A DNA stretch of 64,000 bases from Mycobacterium sp. OTB74 (GTDB lineage Bacteria; Actinomycetota; Actinomycetes; Mycobacteriales; Mycobacteriaceae), in contig NZ_JARXVD010000010.1 in the NCBI RefSeq assembly GCF_029892685.1, positions 62,001-126,000 on the forward strand. The letters run 5' to 3'. The notes below the pieces were generated by a model. The model had not been told where the DNA came from. It was given only the letters and a program-made list of their open reading frames with translations, and searched no databases. Shown here one piece after another: positions 1 through 9,715 of this stretch. The translations under genes were made by a program, and so were the position numbers. Every line of letters begins with the position of its first letter. Position 1 is the first letter of the stretch.

Positions 1-350
1 GATTCCGCCTCGGGCTCGGTGTGCTGCACCAGTTGCGCCGGGAGAACCCCGAGCACCACGAGCGGCCCCAACTCAACGTCGCCACGCAGGATGCACGATG
101 GTTCCTGCTGTGCGGGGTAGATGGCGTAACGGTCACCACCGCCGACGGGCGCGGTGTGGTCTTCCGTCAGCGGGACCGCGCGAAAATGTTTGGGCTGCTT
201 CGTGAATCGGCGCGGCACCACATTGCGCTGGCACGCAAGTTCAAGCGTATGCGGCGGACGTACCGGCGGGCACTGCCCGTGCTGACCAGCAAGGAGAAAT
301 GGGAGACGGTCTTGCTGACCGCCAACACCGAGACGGCAGGCGCCAAGTGA
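1..350 (+). CDS. glfT2: Galactofuranosyltransferase GlfT2, C-terminal part
   Basis: Open from the window edge (reading frame starts at base 3) to a TGA at 348-350; about 115 C-terminal residues are visible. GlfT2 is the bifunctional UDP-galactofuranose transferase that polymerises the galactan chain of arabinogalactan on the cytoplasmic face of the membrane, alternating beta-1,5 and beta-1,6 links. The GT-A catalytic domain lies upstream of the window, so the call rests on the C-terminal helical segment (motifs such as DARWFLLCGVDGVTVTT and ARKFKRMRRTYRRALP) and on its place directly before PAP2-ubiA-aftB, the conserved mycobacterial order. Its stop overlaps the next start as GTGA, so the two genes are probably translationally coupled. 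Confidence 0.88.
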   Translation, partial: FRLGLGVLHQLRRENPEHHERPQLNVATQDARWFLLCGVDGVTVTTADGRGVVFRQRDRAKMFGLLRESARHHIALARKFKRMRRTYRRALPVLTSKEKWETVLLTANTETAGAK

Positions 351-907
351 ACGACGACCTCAACGTCGCGCCGGTATCTGATGCGCCACGCGGTGAGGAC
401 GCAGTCCTGGTTGCCGTGCAGTCCGTACTCACCGGTCGGCCCGGCGTGCTCGCCGGCGCCCGCACGCTGTCGCACTTCGGTGAGCACAGCCTCGGTTGGC
501 TGGGCGTGGCGGCGCTGGGCGCCGTGCTGCAGCCCGCGCGCCGGCGCGTATGGCTGACCGCCGGCATCGGCACCCTGCTGGCCCACGCGGCGGCTGTCGT
601 CATCAAGCGGGTGGTCAAACGCGAACGGCCGAACCATCCGGCGATCGCGGTGAACGTCGGGACGCCGAGTCGGCTGAGCTTCCCGTCGGCCCACGCAACG
701 TCGACAACCGCGGCTGCCATCCTGATCGGCCGGGTCACCGGACTGCCGCTGCCGTGGCTGTTGGTCCCGCCGATGGCGTTGTCCCGGTTGGTGCTTGGCG
801 TGCACTACCCCACCGACGTGCTGACCGGCGTCGCAGTCGGAACAGCAGTCGCCGAGTCGGTCGGTGCGGTCTCGAAGAGGGTCAATAAGAAGGCGGATCG
901 GGCATGA
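347..907 (+). CDS. PAP2-family membrane phosphatase (Rv3807c type)
   Basis: 186 aa from a GTG overlapping the glfT2 stop; a longer in-frame start at 299 would lie inside glfT2 and is not needed. The phosphatidic-acid phosphatase type 2 signature is present in order: KRVVKRERP (KX6RP), FPSAHATS (variant of PSGH) and SRLVLGVHYPTDV (SRX5HX3D). Hydrophobic segments flank these motifs, as expected for an integral membrane enzyme with its active site at the membrane face. From its position before ubiA the family member is generally proposed to dephosphorylate decaprenyl-phosphoryl-5-phosphoribose, the UbiA product, giving the DprE1 substrate. That role is inferred from context. It ends in an ATGA overlap with ubiA. 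Confidence 0.9.
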   Translation: MNDDLNVAPVSDAPRGEDAVLVAVQSVLTGRPGVLAGARTLSHFGEHSLGWLGVAALGAVLQPARRRVWLTAGIGTLLAHAAAVVIKRVVKRERPNHPAIAVNVGTPSRLSFPSAHATSTTAAAILIGRVTGLPLPWLLVPPMALSRLVLGVHYPTDVLTGVAVGTAVAESVGAVSKRVNKKADRA

Positions 908-1809
908 GCGAGCAGACCGAACAGCTTGGTCCGCCGAAGAACCTGGCGGCCGGCATCGTCAAAGCGCTGCGGCCCCGGCAGTGGGTCAAGAACGTGCTGG
1001 TGTTGGCCGCACCGCTGGCATCGCTCGGTGCGCAGGTCCACTACAGTTATGCCGAGGTGCTCAAGCACGTCGGTGTTGCTTTCGTGGTGTTCTGTCTGGC
1101 GGCGTCCTGTATCTATCTGGTCAATGACGCTCGCGATGTTGAAGCCGACCGAGTGCACCCGACCAAGCAATACCGGCCGATCGCCGCGGGCGTGGTGCCA
1201 GTGCCGTTGGCCTACGGATTGGCGGTCGCGCTCGGGGTTGCCTCGCTGGCCATCTCGTGGTGGCTCACGCCGAGCCTGGCGCTGGTCATGGCCATCTACA
1301 TCGTCATTCAGCTGGCCTATTGCTTCGGCTTGAAGCATCAAGCGGTGCTGGATATCTGCATCAACTCATCAGGATTCCTGATCCGCGCCATCGCCGGTGG
1401 TGTCGCGGCCGGGATCCCACTGTCCAAGTGGTTCTTGCTGGTGTTCGCCTTCGGTTCGCTATTCATGTCTGCTGGAAAGCGGTACGCCGAACTGCAACTC
1501 GCCGAGCGCACCGGCGCCAAGATCCGTAAGGCGTTGGAGTCGTACACAAGTAGCTACCTGCGGTTCGTCTGGACGCTGTCGGCGACTGCAGTGGTGCTCT
1601 GCTACGGCCTGTGGGCTTTCGAAGGCGACAAGGGCCCGTGGTACGCGGTGTCCATGGTGCCCTTCAGCATCGCGATCCTGCGCTACGCGGTCGACGTCGA
1701 CGGCGGCACGGCTGGCGAGCCCGAGGAGATCGTGCTGAACGATCGCGTGCTCCAACTGCTGGGGCTGACCTTGATCGGAACCCTTGGTGCCGCAATCTAC
1801 TTCAGCTGA
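904..1809 (+). CDS. ubiA: Decaprenyl-phosphate phosphoribosyltransferase UbiA
   Basis: 301 aa, a polytopic UbiA-superfamily prenyltransferase. It transfers 5-phosphoribose from PRPP to decaprenyl phosphate, the committed step to decaprenyl-phosphoryl-arabinose, the only arabinose donor for arabinogalactan and lipoarabinomannan. The first Asp-rich metal-binding motif is NDARDVEAD, with N74, D75, D78 and D82; the region after YCFGLKHQAVLD forms the second conserved segment. About nine hydrophobic helices can be traced. The ATG overlaps the PAP2 stop (ATGA), and the gene runs 26 nt into the aftB reading frame. It is intact and matches Rv3806c in length and order. Confidence 0.96.
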   Translation: MSEQTEQLGPPKNLAAGIVKALRPRQWVKNVLVLAAPLASLGAQVHYSYAEVLKHVGVAFVVFCLAASCIYLVNDARDVEADRVHPTKQYRPIAAGVVPVPLAYGLAVALGVASLAISWWLTPSLALVMAIYIVIQLAYCFGLKHQAVLDICINSSGFLIRAIAGGVAAGIPLSKWFLLVFAFGSLFMSAGKRYAELQLAERTGAKIRKALESYTSSYLRFVWTLSATAVVLCYGLWAFEGDKGPWYAVSMVPFSIAILRYAVDVDGGTAGEPEEIVLNDRVLQLLGLTLIGTLGAAIYFS

Positions 1810-3823
1810 ACCGGTACGCGACGCGCCCTCCCGGCAGTTGCTCCGCGGACCGGCCTACCCATACGGGCGGTCGGCCCGGCTGAGCCTGTGGTTGAGCGTG
1901 GTCGTATGTGCCGTGTTATTTGGCTGGGGTGCCTGGCAGCGGCGCTGGATTGCCGATGACGGCCTGATTGTGCTGCGCACTGTGCGAAACCTGTTGGCCG
2001 GCAACGGCCCAGTGTTCAACGCTGGGGAACGTGTCGAATCCAACACCTCGACGCTATGGACCTACCTGGTCGCATTCGCCTCTTGGGCCGGCGGCTCGGT
2101 GCAACTCGAATACGTCGCATTGACCCTGGCTTTGATCCTCAGCGTCACCGGCCTGGTCCTGATGATGCTGGGCACCGGCCGGTTGTACGCGCCGGGGCTG
2201 CGCGGTCGGCGGGCGCTGGTGGTGCCGGCCGGCGCATTGGTCTACATGGCAGTGCCGCCGGCCCGCGACTTCGCGACGTCCGGGCTGGAGAACGGCCTGA
2301 TGACGGCTTATCTCGGGCTGTTGTGGTGGATGATGGTGTGCTGGTCGCAGGCGTTGCGGACCGAATCGGCGCGCCTCGCAACGGAACGCGCCGGTGAGAC
2401 CGGAGGCAACGCCACCACTGTCCGGTTCGACGCCACGTTGGCCGCTGTGGCCGGCATTTCGGTGCTGGTCCGCCCGGAACTTGCGCTGATCGGCGGTGCC
2501 GCGCTGGTCATGATGCTGGTGGCGGCCCGGGGCAGGCGCCGCCGCGGAATCATCGTGCTGGCAGGTGGATTGCTTCCGGTGGCCTATCAGATTTTCCGAA
2601 TGGGCTATTACGGACTGCTGGTGCCGATCACCGCCCTGGCCAAGGATGCGACCGGCTCGAAGTGGCCGCAGGGACTGGTGTACCTGTCCAACTTCAACCG
2701 CCCGTATCTGCTGTGGGTTCCGTTGATGCTCACCGCGGCCCTGGCCATCCTGTTGTTCGTCTCGCACAGTCGGCCGTGGTGGGGGCAGAACGCTCCGCGC
2801 GGCTACAGCCTCATAGCTCGACGTGTCCAAAGCCCAACGGCCGTAGTCATTTTCATGGTGGTAAGCGGTTTGGTGCAGGGGCTCTACTGGTTGCGCCAGG
2901 GCGGCGACTTCATGCATGGCCGGGTGCTCCTGGTCCCGTTGATGTGCCTGATGACGCCGGTCGCGGTGATCCCGATCGTGCTGCCCGACGGTAAGAACAT
3001 CGCCCGCGAAGTCGGTTACGCACTGGCCGGCACGACGACAGCGTTATGGCTGGCCATCGTGGGATGGTCGCTGTGGGCGGCGAATTCCCCGGGACTGGGG
3101 TACGACGCCACCCGTGTGACGTACTCCGGCATCGTCGACGAGCGACGGTTCTATTCACAGGCCACCGGGCACGCGCATCCTCTGACTGCTGCCGATTATC
3201 TGGACTATCCGCGGATGCGGTCGGTGCTGGAAGCAATCGACAACACCCCGGTCGGGGCGCTGCTGCTGCCGTCGGGCAACTACGACCAGTGGGACGTGGT
3301 GCCTGCCATGCCGCCGCCGGTGCCGGATCCGAAGTCGCCGCCGCCACCGAACTGGTTCGAAAAAGGTCCGCACACGGTCTTTTTCACCAATCTGGGGATG
3401 ATGGGCATGAACCTGCCGCTGGACGTGCGGGTGATCGACCAGATCGGCCTGGCAAACCCGATAGCCGCGCACACTGCCCGCTTGGACGATGCGCGGATCG
3501 GCCACGACAAGGATCTATTCCCGGATTGGGCTGTCGCCGAAGGTCCGTTCCTGCGCAAGTACCCGTGGATTCCGACGTACCTGGACGAGGACTGGGTGGC
3601 GCAGGCGGAAGTGGCGCTGACCTGCCCGGAGACTGAGACGATGCTCAGTTCGGTACGAGCTCCGATGGGGGTGCGAAGGTTCTTATCGAATCTTGTCAAT
3701 GCGTTCACTTTTTCGCGGTATCGGATCGATCGGGTGCCGCTGTATGAGCTGTACCGCTGCAAGCTCGATGTGCCTCCGAAGCACTCCACCCCTTACACTG
3801 GCTTACCGGCTACCGGGCCGTGA
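1784..3823 (+). CDS. aftB: Terminal beta-(1,2)-arabinofuranosyltransferase AftB
   Basis: 679 aa in this reading. The N-terminal half is polytopic (GT-C fold) and begins with a strongly conserved periplasmic loop (RRWIADDGLIVLRTVRNLLA) whose DD pair is the expected catalytic acid region; a soluble C-terminal domain follows. AftB adds the terminal beta-1,2-linked arabinofuranose residues from decaprenyl-phosphoryl-arabinose outside the membrane, creating the ends that carry mycolates. The GTG at 1784 gives about 30 residues before the first helix, more than in Rv3805c, so the true start may lie slightly downstream (for example the TTG at 1838). A Pro-rich insert (around residues 505-525) is a local variation. 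Confidence 0.93.
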   Translation: MVPQSTSAEPVRDAPSRQLLRGPAYPYGRSARLSLWLSVVVCAVLFGWGAWQRRWIADDGLIVLRTVRNLLAGNGPVFNAGERVESNTSTLWTYLVAFASWAGGSVQLEYVALTLALILSVTGLVLMMLGTGRLYAPGLRGRRALVVPAGALVYMAVPPARDFATSGLENGLMTAYLGLLWWMMVCWSQALRTESARLATERAGETGGNATTVRFDATLAAVAGISVLVRPELALIGGAALVMMLVAARGRRRRGIIVLAGGLLPVAYQIFRMGYYGLLVPITALAKDATGSKWPQGLVYLSNFNRPYLLWVPLMLTAALAILLFVSHSRPWWGQNAPRGYSLIARRVQSPTAVVIFMVVSGLVQGLYWLRQGGDFMHGRVLLVPLMCLMTPVAVIPIVLPDGKNIAREVGYALAGTTTALWLAIVGWSLWAANSPGLGYDATRVTYSGIVDERRFYSQATGHAHPLTAADYLDYPRMRSVLEAIDNTPVGALLLPSGNYDQWDVVPAMPPPVPDPKSPPPPNWFEKGPHTVFFTNLGMMGMNLPLDVRVIDQIGLANPIAAHTARLDDARIGHDKDLFPDWAVAEGPFLRKYPWIPTYLDEDWVAQAEVALTCPETETMLSSVRAPMGVRRFLSNLVNAFTFSRYRIDRVPLYELYRCKLDVPPKHSTPYTGLPATGP

Positions 3824-3944
3824 CTCCGGCGTATGTGCGCTGAGCTGGCCTGAAGCGTTGGTAACGCCGCCGGTTCGTGCGGCGATAACCATTCGGGTGT
3901 ACACGCCCGGCCTGATCGCCACCTCAACGGCTGGGCGGTGATGA

Positions 3945-4991
<1,047 letters not shown>

Positions 4992-5012
4992 CGCCTCTGG
5001 CAACGCTTTGAA

Positions 5013-5051
5013 GCTGACGGCGACAACCCGACAAGGGTTGTCGCCGTCAGC
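5013..5051 (+). terminator. Perfect 17-bp hairpin after fbpA
   Basis: The left arm 5013-5029 and right arm 5035-5051 are exact inverted repeats (core CTGACGGCGACAACCC) around a 5-nt loop GACAA. There is no U-tract, which is usual for mycobacterial terminator-like hairpins. It lies between fbpA and fbpD and would stop or attenuate transcription from fbpA. Confidence 0.8.
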
Positions 5052-5175
5052 CGTCTGACCGGCCATTCGCAGACTGGCTTCCGGCACCTGCGACGGTCGT
5101 GATGTGGTTCACTACAAGCCGGGCGGGGGATGCCCGGCAATACTCTCCGACGACACGTGAACGAGTGAGGTTGGC

Positions 5176-6081
5176 ATGGTGCTGCGATCTGCACGCGGGA
5201 TGGTCCGGACGGTACTGACGGCAGCGAGTGCGGTACTGCTCGCGGCGGGGGTGCTCACCGGCACCGGCACGGCGCACGCAGCGGGCGTCGAGTATCTGAT
5301 GGTGCCGTCTGGTGCCATGGGCCGCGACATCCCGGTGGCGTTCCAGGGCGGTGGCCCGCACGCGGTGTACCTGCTGGACGCGTTCAACGCCGCCCCGGAC
5401 GTCAGCAACTGGGTGACTGCAGGCAACGCGATGAACACCCTGGCCGGCAAGGGCATCTCGGTGGTGGCCCCAGCGGGTGGCGCGTTCAGCTTCTACACCA
5501 ACTGGGAGAACGACGGCAGCAAGCAGTGGGAGACGTTCCTCACCCAGGAACTGCCCGACTGGCTGGCCGCGAACAAGGGCCTGGCACCAGGCGGGCATGG
5601 CGTCGTCGGAGCGGCCCAGGGCGGCACCGCGGCATTGGCGCTGGCGGCGTTTCACCCCGACCGGTTCCGCTACGCCGGCTCGTTGTCCGGATTCCTGACT
5701 CCGTCTGCGACGGCCATGAACGGTGCGATCACCGCCGGCCTGGCGCAGTTCGGCGGCGTGGACAGCTACGGCATGTGGGGCGCGCCGCAGTTGGGCCGGT
5801 GGAAGTGGCACGACCCGGACGTGCACGTATCCCTGTTGGCGCAGAACAACACTCGCCTGTGGGTCTTCAGCCCTTCGACCCTGACCTGCAGTGACCCGGC
5901 GGCCATGATCGGCTACTGCGATCAGGCGGCAGGCAGCAACCGCGCCTTCTATTCGCATTACCGCCAGGTCGGCGGCCACAACGGCCACTTCGACTTCCCG
6001 GATGGCCCGCAGCACGACTGGGGCAGCTGGGCTCCGCAGTTGGGCGCCATGTCCGGCGAGCTCACCACCGTCATTCGCTAG
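5176..6081 (+). CDS. fbpD: MPT51/FbpD, non-catalytic Ag85 homologue
   Basis: 301 aa with a signal peptide ending near AHAAG and an Ag85-like alpha/beta-hydrolase domain. At the nucleophile elbow the Ag85A motif GLSMAG is replaced by GAAQGG, so the catalytic Ser is absent; this is the known feature of MPT51, which binds matrix components but lacks mycolyltransferase activity. The Ag85-specific segments [23 protein letters not shown] and QHDWGSW are kept. The ATG at 5176 fits the signal peptide. It sits directly after fbpA but is separated by a strong hairpin, so it probably has its own promoter. Confidence 0.95.
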   Translation: MVLRSARGMVRTVLTAASAVLLAAGVLTGTGTAHAAGVEYLMVPSGAMGRDIPVAFQGGGPHAVYLLDAFNAAPDVSNWVTAGNAMNTLAGKGISVVAPAGGAFSFYTNWENDGSKQWETFLTQELPDWLAANKGLAPGGHGVVGAAQGGTAALALAAFHPDRFRYAGSLSGFLTPSATAMNGAITAGLAQFGGVDSYGMWGAPQLGRWKWHDPDVHVSLLAQNNTRLWVFSPSTLTCSDPAAMIGYCDQAAGSNRAFYSHYRQVGGHNGHFDFPDGPQHDWGSWAPQLGAMSGELTTVIR

Positions 6082-6118
6082 CGTCAGTCAGCTACAGGGG
6101 CCGCCCTCGCAGGCCCGG

Positions 6119-6124
6119 TACCGT
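6119..6124 (+). promoter_or_regulatory. Candidate -10 element of a leaderless transcript
   Basis: TACCGT fits the actinobacterial TANNNT -10 pattern and is followed by exactly 6 nt before the GTG at 6131, the spacing expected when transcription starts on the first base of the start codon. No convincing -35 is visible. Position and spacing are seen directly; function is inferred. Confidence 0.35.
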
Positions 6125-6130
6125 GGGGGC

Positions 6131-6520
6131 GTGCGCACTCAGATATCGCTCTGCGGCGCCGCCTTGATGGTCAGTGGGTGTTCATCCGGTATGGACGCTG
6201 TTCAGATGACCGCTGTCGCGGCGCGACCGGTGAGTCATGCCGCGACTCGGCCGGTCGCCGTCACGGTTTCGCCGCGGCAACAGGACTATCTCGATGCCGT
6301 ACATGCCGCCGGTCTGCGCCCATTCAGTGATCTGATGGCACTGCGCATAGGCTCGTCCGTCTGCCAGGCCCGCGCGGCCGGGCAGAGCGATCAGGCCGTG
6401 CGCGGCTTTGTAGAACCACTCGTTCGCGAGGCCTCTGGGCGTGCGCAGCTGCGCCCAATAGCGGGCGGTGACGCCACGACGGCCGACTACATCCGGATCG
6501 CAACCGACCGACTCTGCTAG
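6131..6520 (+). CDS. DUF732-family lipoprotein
   Basis: 129 aa from the GTG at 6131. The N-terminus is a short lipoprotein signal ([17 protein letters not shown]) with the lipobox Cys at residue 20, so the mature protein should be anchored on the outer face of the membrane. The C-terminal half has the DUF732 pattern: a small helical domain with two widely spaced Cys (SSVCQARA and the terminal DRLC) that can form a disulfide. Function of the family is unknown. There is no ribosome-binding site, consistent with a leaderless start. It lies 19 bp upstream of the Rv3802-type lipase and may be co-expressed with it. A longer reading from 6002 would overlap fbpD and lose the lipobox, so it is rejected. 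Confidence 0.75.
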   Translation: MRTQISLCGAALMVSGCSSGMDAVQMTAVAARPVSHAATRPVAVTVSPRQQDYLDAVHAAGLRPFSDLMALRIGSSVCQARAAGQSDQAVRGFVEPLVREASGRAQLRPIAGGDATTADYIRIATDRLC

Positions 6521-6539
6521 CAGGAGAATCTCACCCCAC

Positions 6540-7559
6540 ATGACCAAGACCCGTCAGCGCAGGCGCCATCGCATCCTCGCCATAGCCGCGGCCGGCGCAG
6601 TAGCGCTGTTGGTGATCGTCGTCGCCTTCGCGATCGTGGTGTGGACGCGGCAGCCGAACAAGCAGACCACGCAGGCGCCGCCGGGGGCCGTGCCGCCTTC
6701 GGGTTCGTCGGCACCGTCGTCGCCGTCCAAGCCTCGCCCGGAGTATCAGTCCGAGAGCTGCCCTGACGTGCAGGTGATCTCGATCCCGGGGACTTGGGAG
6801 TCATCGCGCGAGCTTGACCCGAACAACCCGACTCCGGCGTTTCCGCGTGCACTGCTGCTCAACGTCACCAACCCGTTGGGCCAGCAGTTCGGTTCGGACC
6901 GGCTGGCGCAGTACACCGTGCCGTACACCGCCGAATTCCATAACCCGTTCGCGGCGGACCAGCAGATGTCGTACAACGACAGCCGCGCCGAGGGCAGGAA
7001 AAAGGCTGTCCAAGCCATCACCGACATCAACAACCGCTGCCCCCTGACCAGCTTCGTGCTGATGGGCTTCTCGCAGGGTGCGGTGATCGGCGGGGATATC
7101 GCCAGCGACATCGGCAACGGCCGCGGGCCCATCGATCAGGACCTCGTCCTCGGGGTGACGTTGATTGCCGACGGTCGTCGGCAGGCCGATGTCGGTCAGG
7201 ACCTCGGTCCGAACCCGGTCGGCCAGGGCGCCGAGGTCACCCTGCATGAGCTGCCGATGCTGGGGCCGCTGGGGCTGACCATGACCGGTCCGCGCAAGGG
7301 CGGATTCGGCGCGCTCAACGACCGCACCAACGAGATTTGCGGTACTGGAGACTTGATCTGCGCGGCGCCGGCCGAGGCGTTCAACGTGGCAAGCCTGCCC
7401 GCCACCCTGGAGACGCTGACCGGCAGCACGGCCGGTCCGGTACACGCTCTGTACAACACGCCACAGTTCTGGAATTTCAATGGACAGACCGCGACGCAGT
7501 GGACATTGGACTGGGCGCAGCGGTTGATCAACAACGCCCCGCACCCGAAACATGGCTGA
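6540..7559 (+). CDS. culp6: Cutinase-like thioesterase/phospholipase (Culp6, Rv3802c type)
   Basis: 339 aa starting at the ATG 6540 behind AGGAGAA. A single N-terminal membrane helix is followed by a Pro/Ser-rich linker (about residues 40-70) and a cutinase-fold alpha/beta hydrolase. The nucleophile elbow is GFSQGAV (S178); the likely acid is the Asp of GTGDLIC and the His that of PVHALYN. Rv3802c is an essential cell-envelope serine lipase with thioesterase and phospholipase A activity, sensitive to tetrahydrolipstatin, and is always linked to fadD32-pks13-accD4. A role at the membrane face in mycolate metabolism is the accepted proposal; the exact substrate is not fixed by sequence. Confidence 0.92.
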   Translation: MTKTRQRRRHRILAIAAAGAVALLVIVVAFAIVVWTRQPNKQTTQAPPGAVPPSGSSAPSSPSKPRPEYQSESCPDVQVISIPGTWESSRELDPNNPTPAFPRALLLNVTNPLGQQFGSDRLAQYTVPYTAEFHNPFAADQQMSYNDSRAEGRKKAVQAITDINNRCPLTSFVLMGFSQGAVIGGDIASDIGNGRGPIDQDLVLGVTLIADGRRQADVGQDLGPNPVGQGAEVTLHELPMLGPLGLTMTGPRKGGFGALNDRTNEICGTGDLICAAPAEAFNVASLPATLETLTGSTAGPVHALYNTPQFWNFNGQTATQWTLDWAQRLINNAPHPKHG

Positions 7560-7616
7560 GTTAAATAAGGGCGTTCGTTGTGGGCGCGGTGATTTGGCCG
7601 GCGAATATCCGTCGCC

Positions 7617-7639
7617 TAACATTAAGAGATAACTAAGAG
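7617..7639. repeat. Tandem TAAC/TAAGAG motif upstream of fadD32
   Basis: The AT-rich string TAAC-AT-TAAGAG-A-TAAC-TAAGAG contains two near-identical copies spaced 11 bp apart (TAAGAG at 7623-7628 and 7634-7639), in an otherwise GC-rich 220-bp gap between culp6 and fadD32. One-helical-turn spacing suggests a regulator-binding site for the fadD32-pks13-accD4 operon. A weak -10 (TAGATT, 7728-7733) lies further downstream. Function is inferred. Confidence 0.4.
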
Positions 7640-7779
7640 TAGGGTCTGACGCCTGGCCAGCGGATCGCCGGATGGCGCCTCGCTACCGGCCGGTACGATT
7701 CATCTCGTTTGGCTGGGATTCGGCCAATAGATTTTCGCAGGATGAAGGCCGCGCGGCTGCGCTGTGACAGGAGAGTTTG

Positions 7780-9666
7780 ATGGCGTTCCACAACCCGTTC
7801 ATTAAGAACGGGAAGATCACCTTCCCGGACGGCGCCGGCATCGTGAAGCACGTTGAACGCTGGGCGAAGGTGCGCGGCGACCGGCTGGCATTCCGGTTCC
7901 TGGACTTCTCCACGGAGCGCGACGGCGTCGCCTGCGATCTGACCTGGGCGCAGTTCAGTGCCCGCAACAAAGCGGTGGCTGCGCGCCTGCAGCAGGTCAC
8001 CGAGGTCGGCGACCGGGTCGCGATCCTGTGCCCGCAGAACCTGGATTACCTCGTCGCGATGTACGGCGCCATGTACGCAGGCCGCATCGCCGTGCCGCTG
8101 TTCGACCCGTCCGAGCCGGGCCACGTCGGCCGCCTGCATGCGGTGCTGGACGACTGCAAGCCGGCCGCCATCCTGACCACCACCGCTGCTGCCGAAGGCG
8201 TGCGCAAGTTCTTCCGCAGCCGCCCGGCCAGCGAGCGCCCTCGTGTCATCGCCGTCGACGCGGTCCCGGACGAGGTTGCCGTCACCTGGATCCCGTTCGA
8301 CGACGTCGACGAGAACACCGTCGCGTACCTGCAGTACACCTCGGGCTCGACCCGCATCCCGACCGGTGTGCAGATCACCCACCTCAACCTGGCCACCAAC
8401 GTGGTGCAGGTCGTCGACTCGCTGGAGGGCGAAGAGGGCGACCGCGGCCTGTCCTGGCTGCCGTTCTTCCACGATATGGGTCTGATCACCGCGCTGATCG
8501 CGCCGATGATCGGCCACAGCTTCACCTTCATGACGCCCGCGGCTTTTGTGCGCCGTCCGGAGCGCTGGATTCGCGAGATGGCCCGCAAGGACACCGACAC
8601 CGGTGGCGTCATCTCGGTGGCTCCGAACTTCGCCTTCGATCACGCCGCGGCTCGCGGTGTACCCAAAGATGGTGACATCGATCTGTCCAACGTCAAGGCC
8701 GTGCTGAATGGCAGCGAGCCGATCTCGGCGGCGACCGTGCGCCGGTTCAACGAGGCGTTCGGCCCGTTCGGCTTCCCGTCCAAGGCCATCAAGCCGTCGT
8801 ACGGCCTGGCCGAGGCCACGCTGATGGTGTCGACGACCCCCTCCGCCGCGGAGCCGACCATTGTGTCGGTGGACCGCGACTGCCTTAACACCGGGACCTT
8901 CGTGGTGGTTCCGGACGACTCGCCGAAGGCCGTCGCCCAGGCCGGCGCGGGCCGGATCGGCGTGGACGAGTGGGCCGTCATCGTGGACGCCGAGACCGCC
9001 ACCGAGCTGGCCGACGGTCAGATCGGTGAAATCTGGATCAGCGGTGCCAACATGGGCACCGGCTACTGGGGCAAGCCCGAAGAGTCCATCGAGACCTTCC
9101 AGAACACCCTCAAGTCGCGCACCAGCCCGTCGCACGCCGAGGGTGCCGAAGACAGCGCCACCTGGGTGCGCACCGGCGATTACGGCGCCTACCACGATGG
9201 CGAGCTGTACATCACCGGCCGCGTCAAGGACCTGGTAATCGTCGACGGCCGCAACCACTACCCGCAGGACCTGGAGTACTCGGCGCAGGAGGCCACCAAG
9301 GCGCTGCGCGTCGGCTACGTGGCGGCGTTCTCAGTGCCGGCAAACCAGCTGCCCGACGAGGCTTTCGCCGACGCCCACGTCGGCCTCAAGCGCGATCCTG
9401 ACGACAGCTCCGAGCAGTTGGTCATCGTCGGTGAGCGGGCGCCCGGTGCACACAAGCTGGAGACCCAGCCGATCATCGACGACATCCGTGCGGCCATCGC
9501 GGTGCGTCACGGCGTCACCGTCCGCGACGTTCTGCTGACCGCGGCCGGCGCCATACCACGCACCTCCAGCGGCAAGATCGGCCGCCGCGCAACCCGTTCG
9601 GCATATCTGGACGGCACCCTGCGCAGCGGCAAGGTGGCAAACGCCTTCCCCGACGATCTGAACTGA
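7780..9666 (+). CDS. fadD32: Long-chain fatty acyl-AMP ligase FadD32
   Basis: 628 aa, ATG at 7780 behind AGGAGAG. An adenylate-forming enzyme: the ATP-binding P-loop is [16 protein letters not shown] (about residues 187-202), followed by the long N-terminal catalytic domain and the smaller C-terminal lid with [20 protein letters not shown]. FadD32 activates meromycolic acid as the acyl-AMP and loads it on the N-terminal acyl carrier domain of Pks13. It belongs to the FAAL group, which forms acyl-AMP rather than acyl-CoA. The order fadD32-pks13-accD4 with short gaps marks the mycolic condensation operon. Intact, same length class as Rv3801c. Confidence 0.97.
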   Translation: MAFHNPFIKNGKITFPDGAGIVKHVERWAKVRGDRLAFRFLDFSTERDGVACDLTWAQFSARNKAVAARLQQVTEVGDRVAILCPQNLDYLVAMYGAMYAGRIAVPLFDPSEPGHVGRLHAVLDDCKPAAILTTTAAAEGVRKFFRSRPASERPRVIAVDAVPDEVAVTWIPFDDVDENTVAYLQYTSGSTRIPTGVQITHLNLATNVVQVVDSLEGEEGDRGLSWLPFFHDMGLITALIAPMIGHSFTFMTPAAFVRRPERWIREMARKDTDTGGVISVAPNFAFDHAAARGVPKDGDIDLSNVKAVLNGSEPISAATVRRFNEAFGPFGFPSKAIKPSYGLAEATLMVSTTPSAAEPTIVSVDRDCLNTGTFVVVPDDSPKAVAQAGAGRIGVDEWAVIVDAETATELADGQIGEIWISGANMGTGYWGKPEESIETFQNTLKSRTSPSHAEGAEDSATWVRTGDYGAYHDGELYITGRVKDLVIVDGRNHYPQDLEYSAQEATKALRVGYVAAFSVPANQLPDEAFADAHVGLKRDPDDSSEQLVIVGERAPGAHKLETQPIIDDIRAAIAVRHGVTVRDVLLTAAGAIPRTSSGKIGRRATRSAYLDGTLRSGKVANAFPDDLN

Positions 9667-9715
9667 CTGGCCCTGATCCCGGCCCGGGCCCACCGACCGG
9701 CGGCGAAAGTGAACA

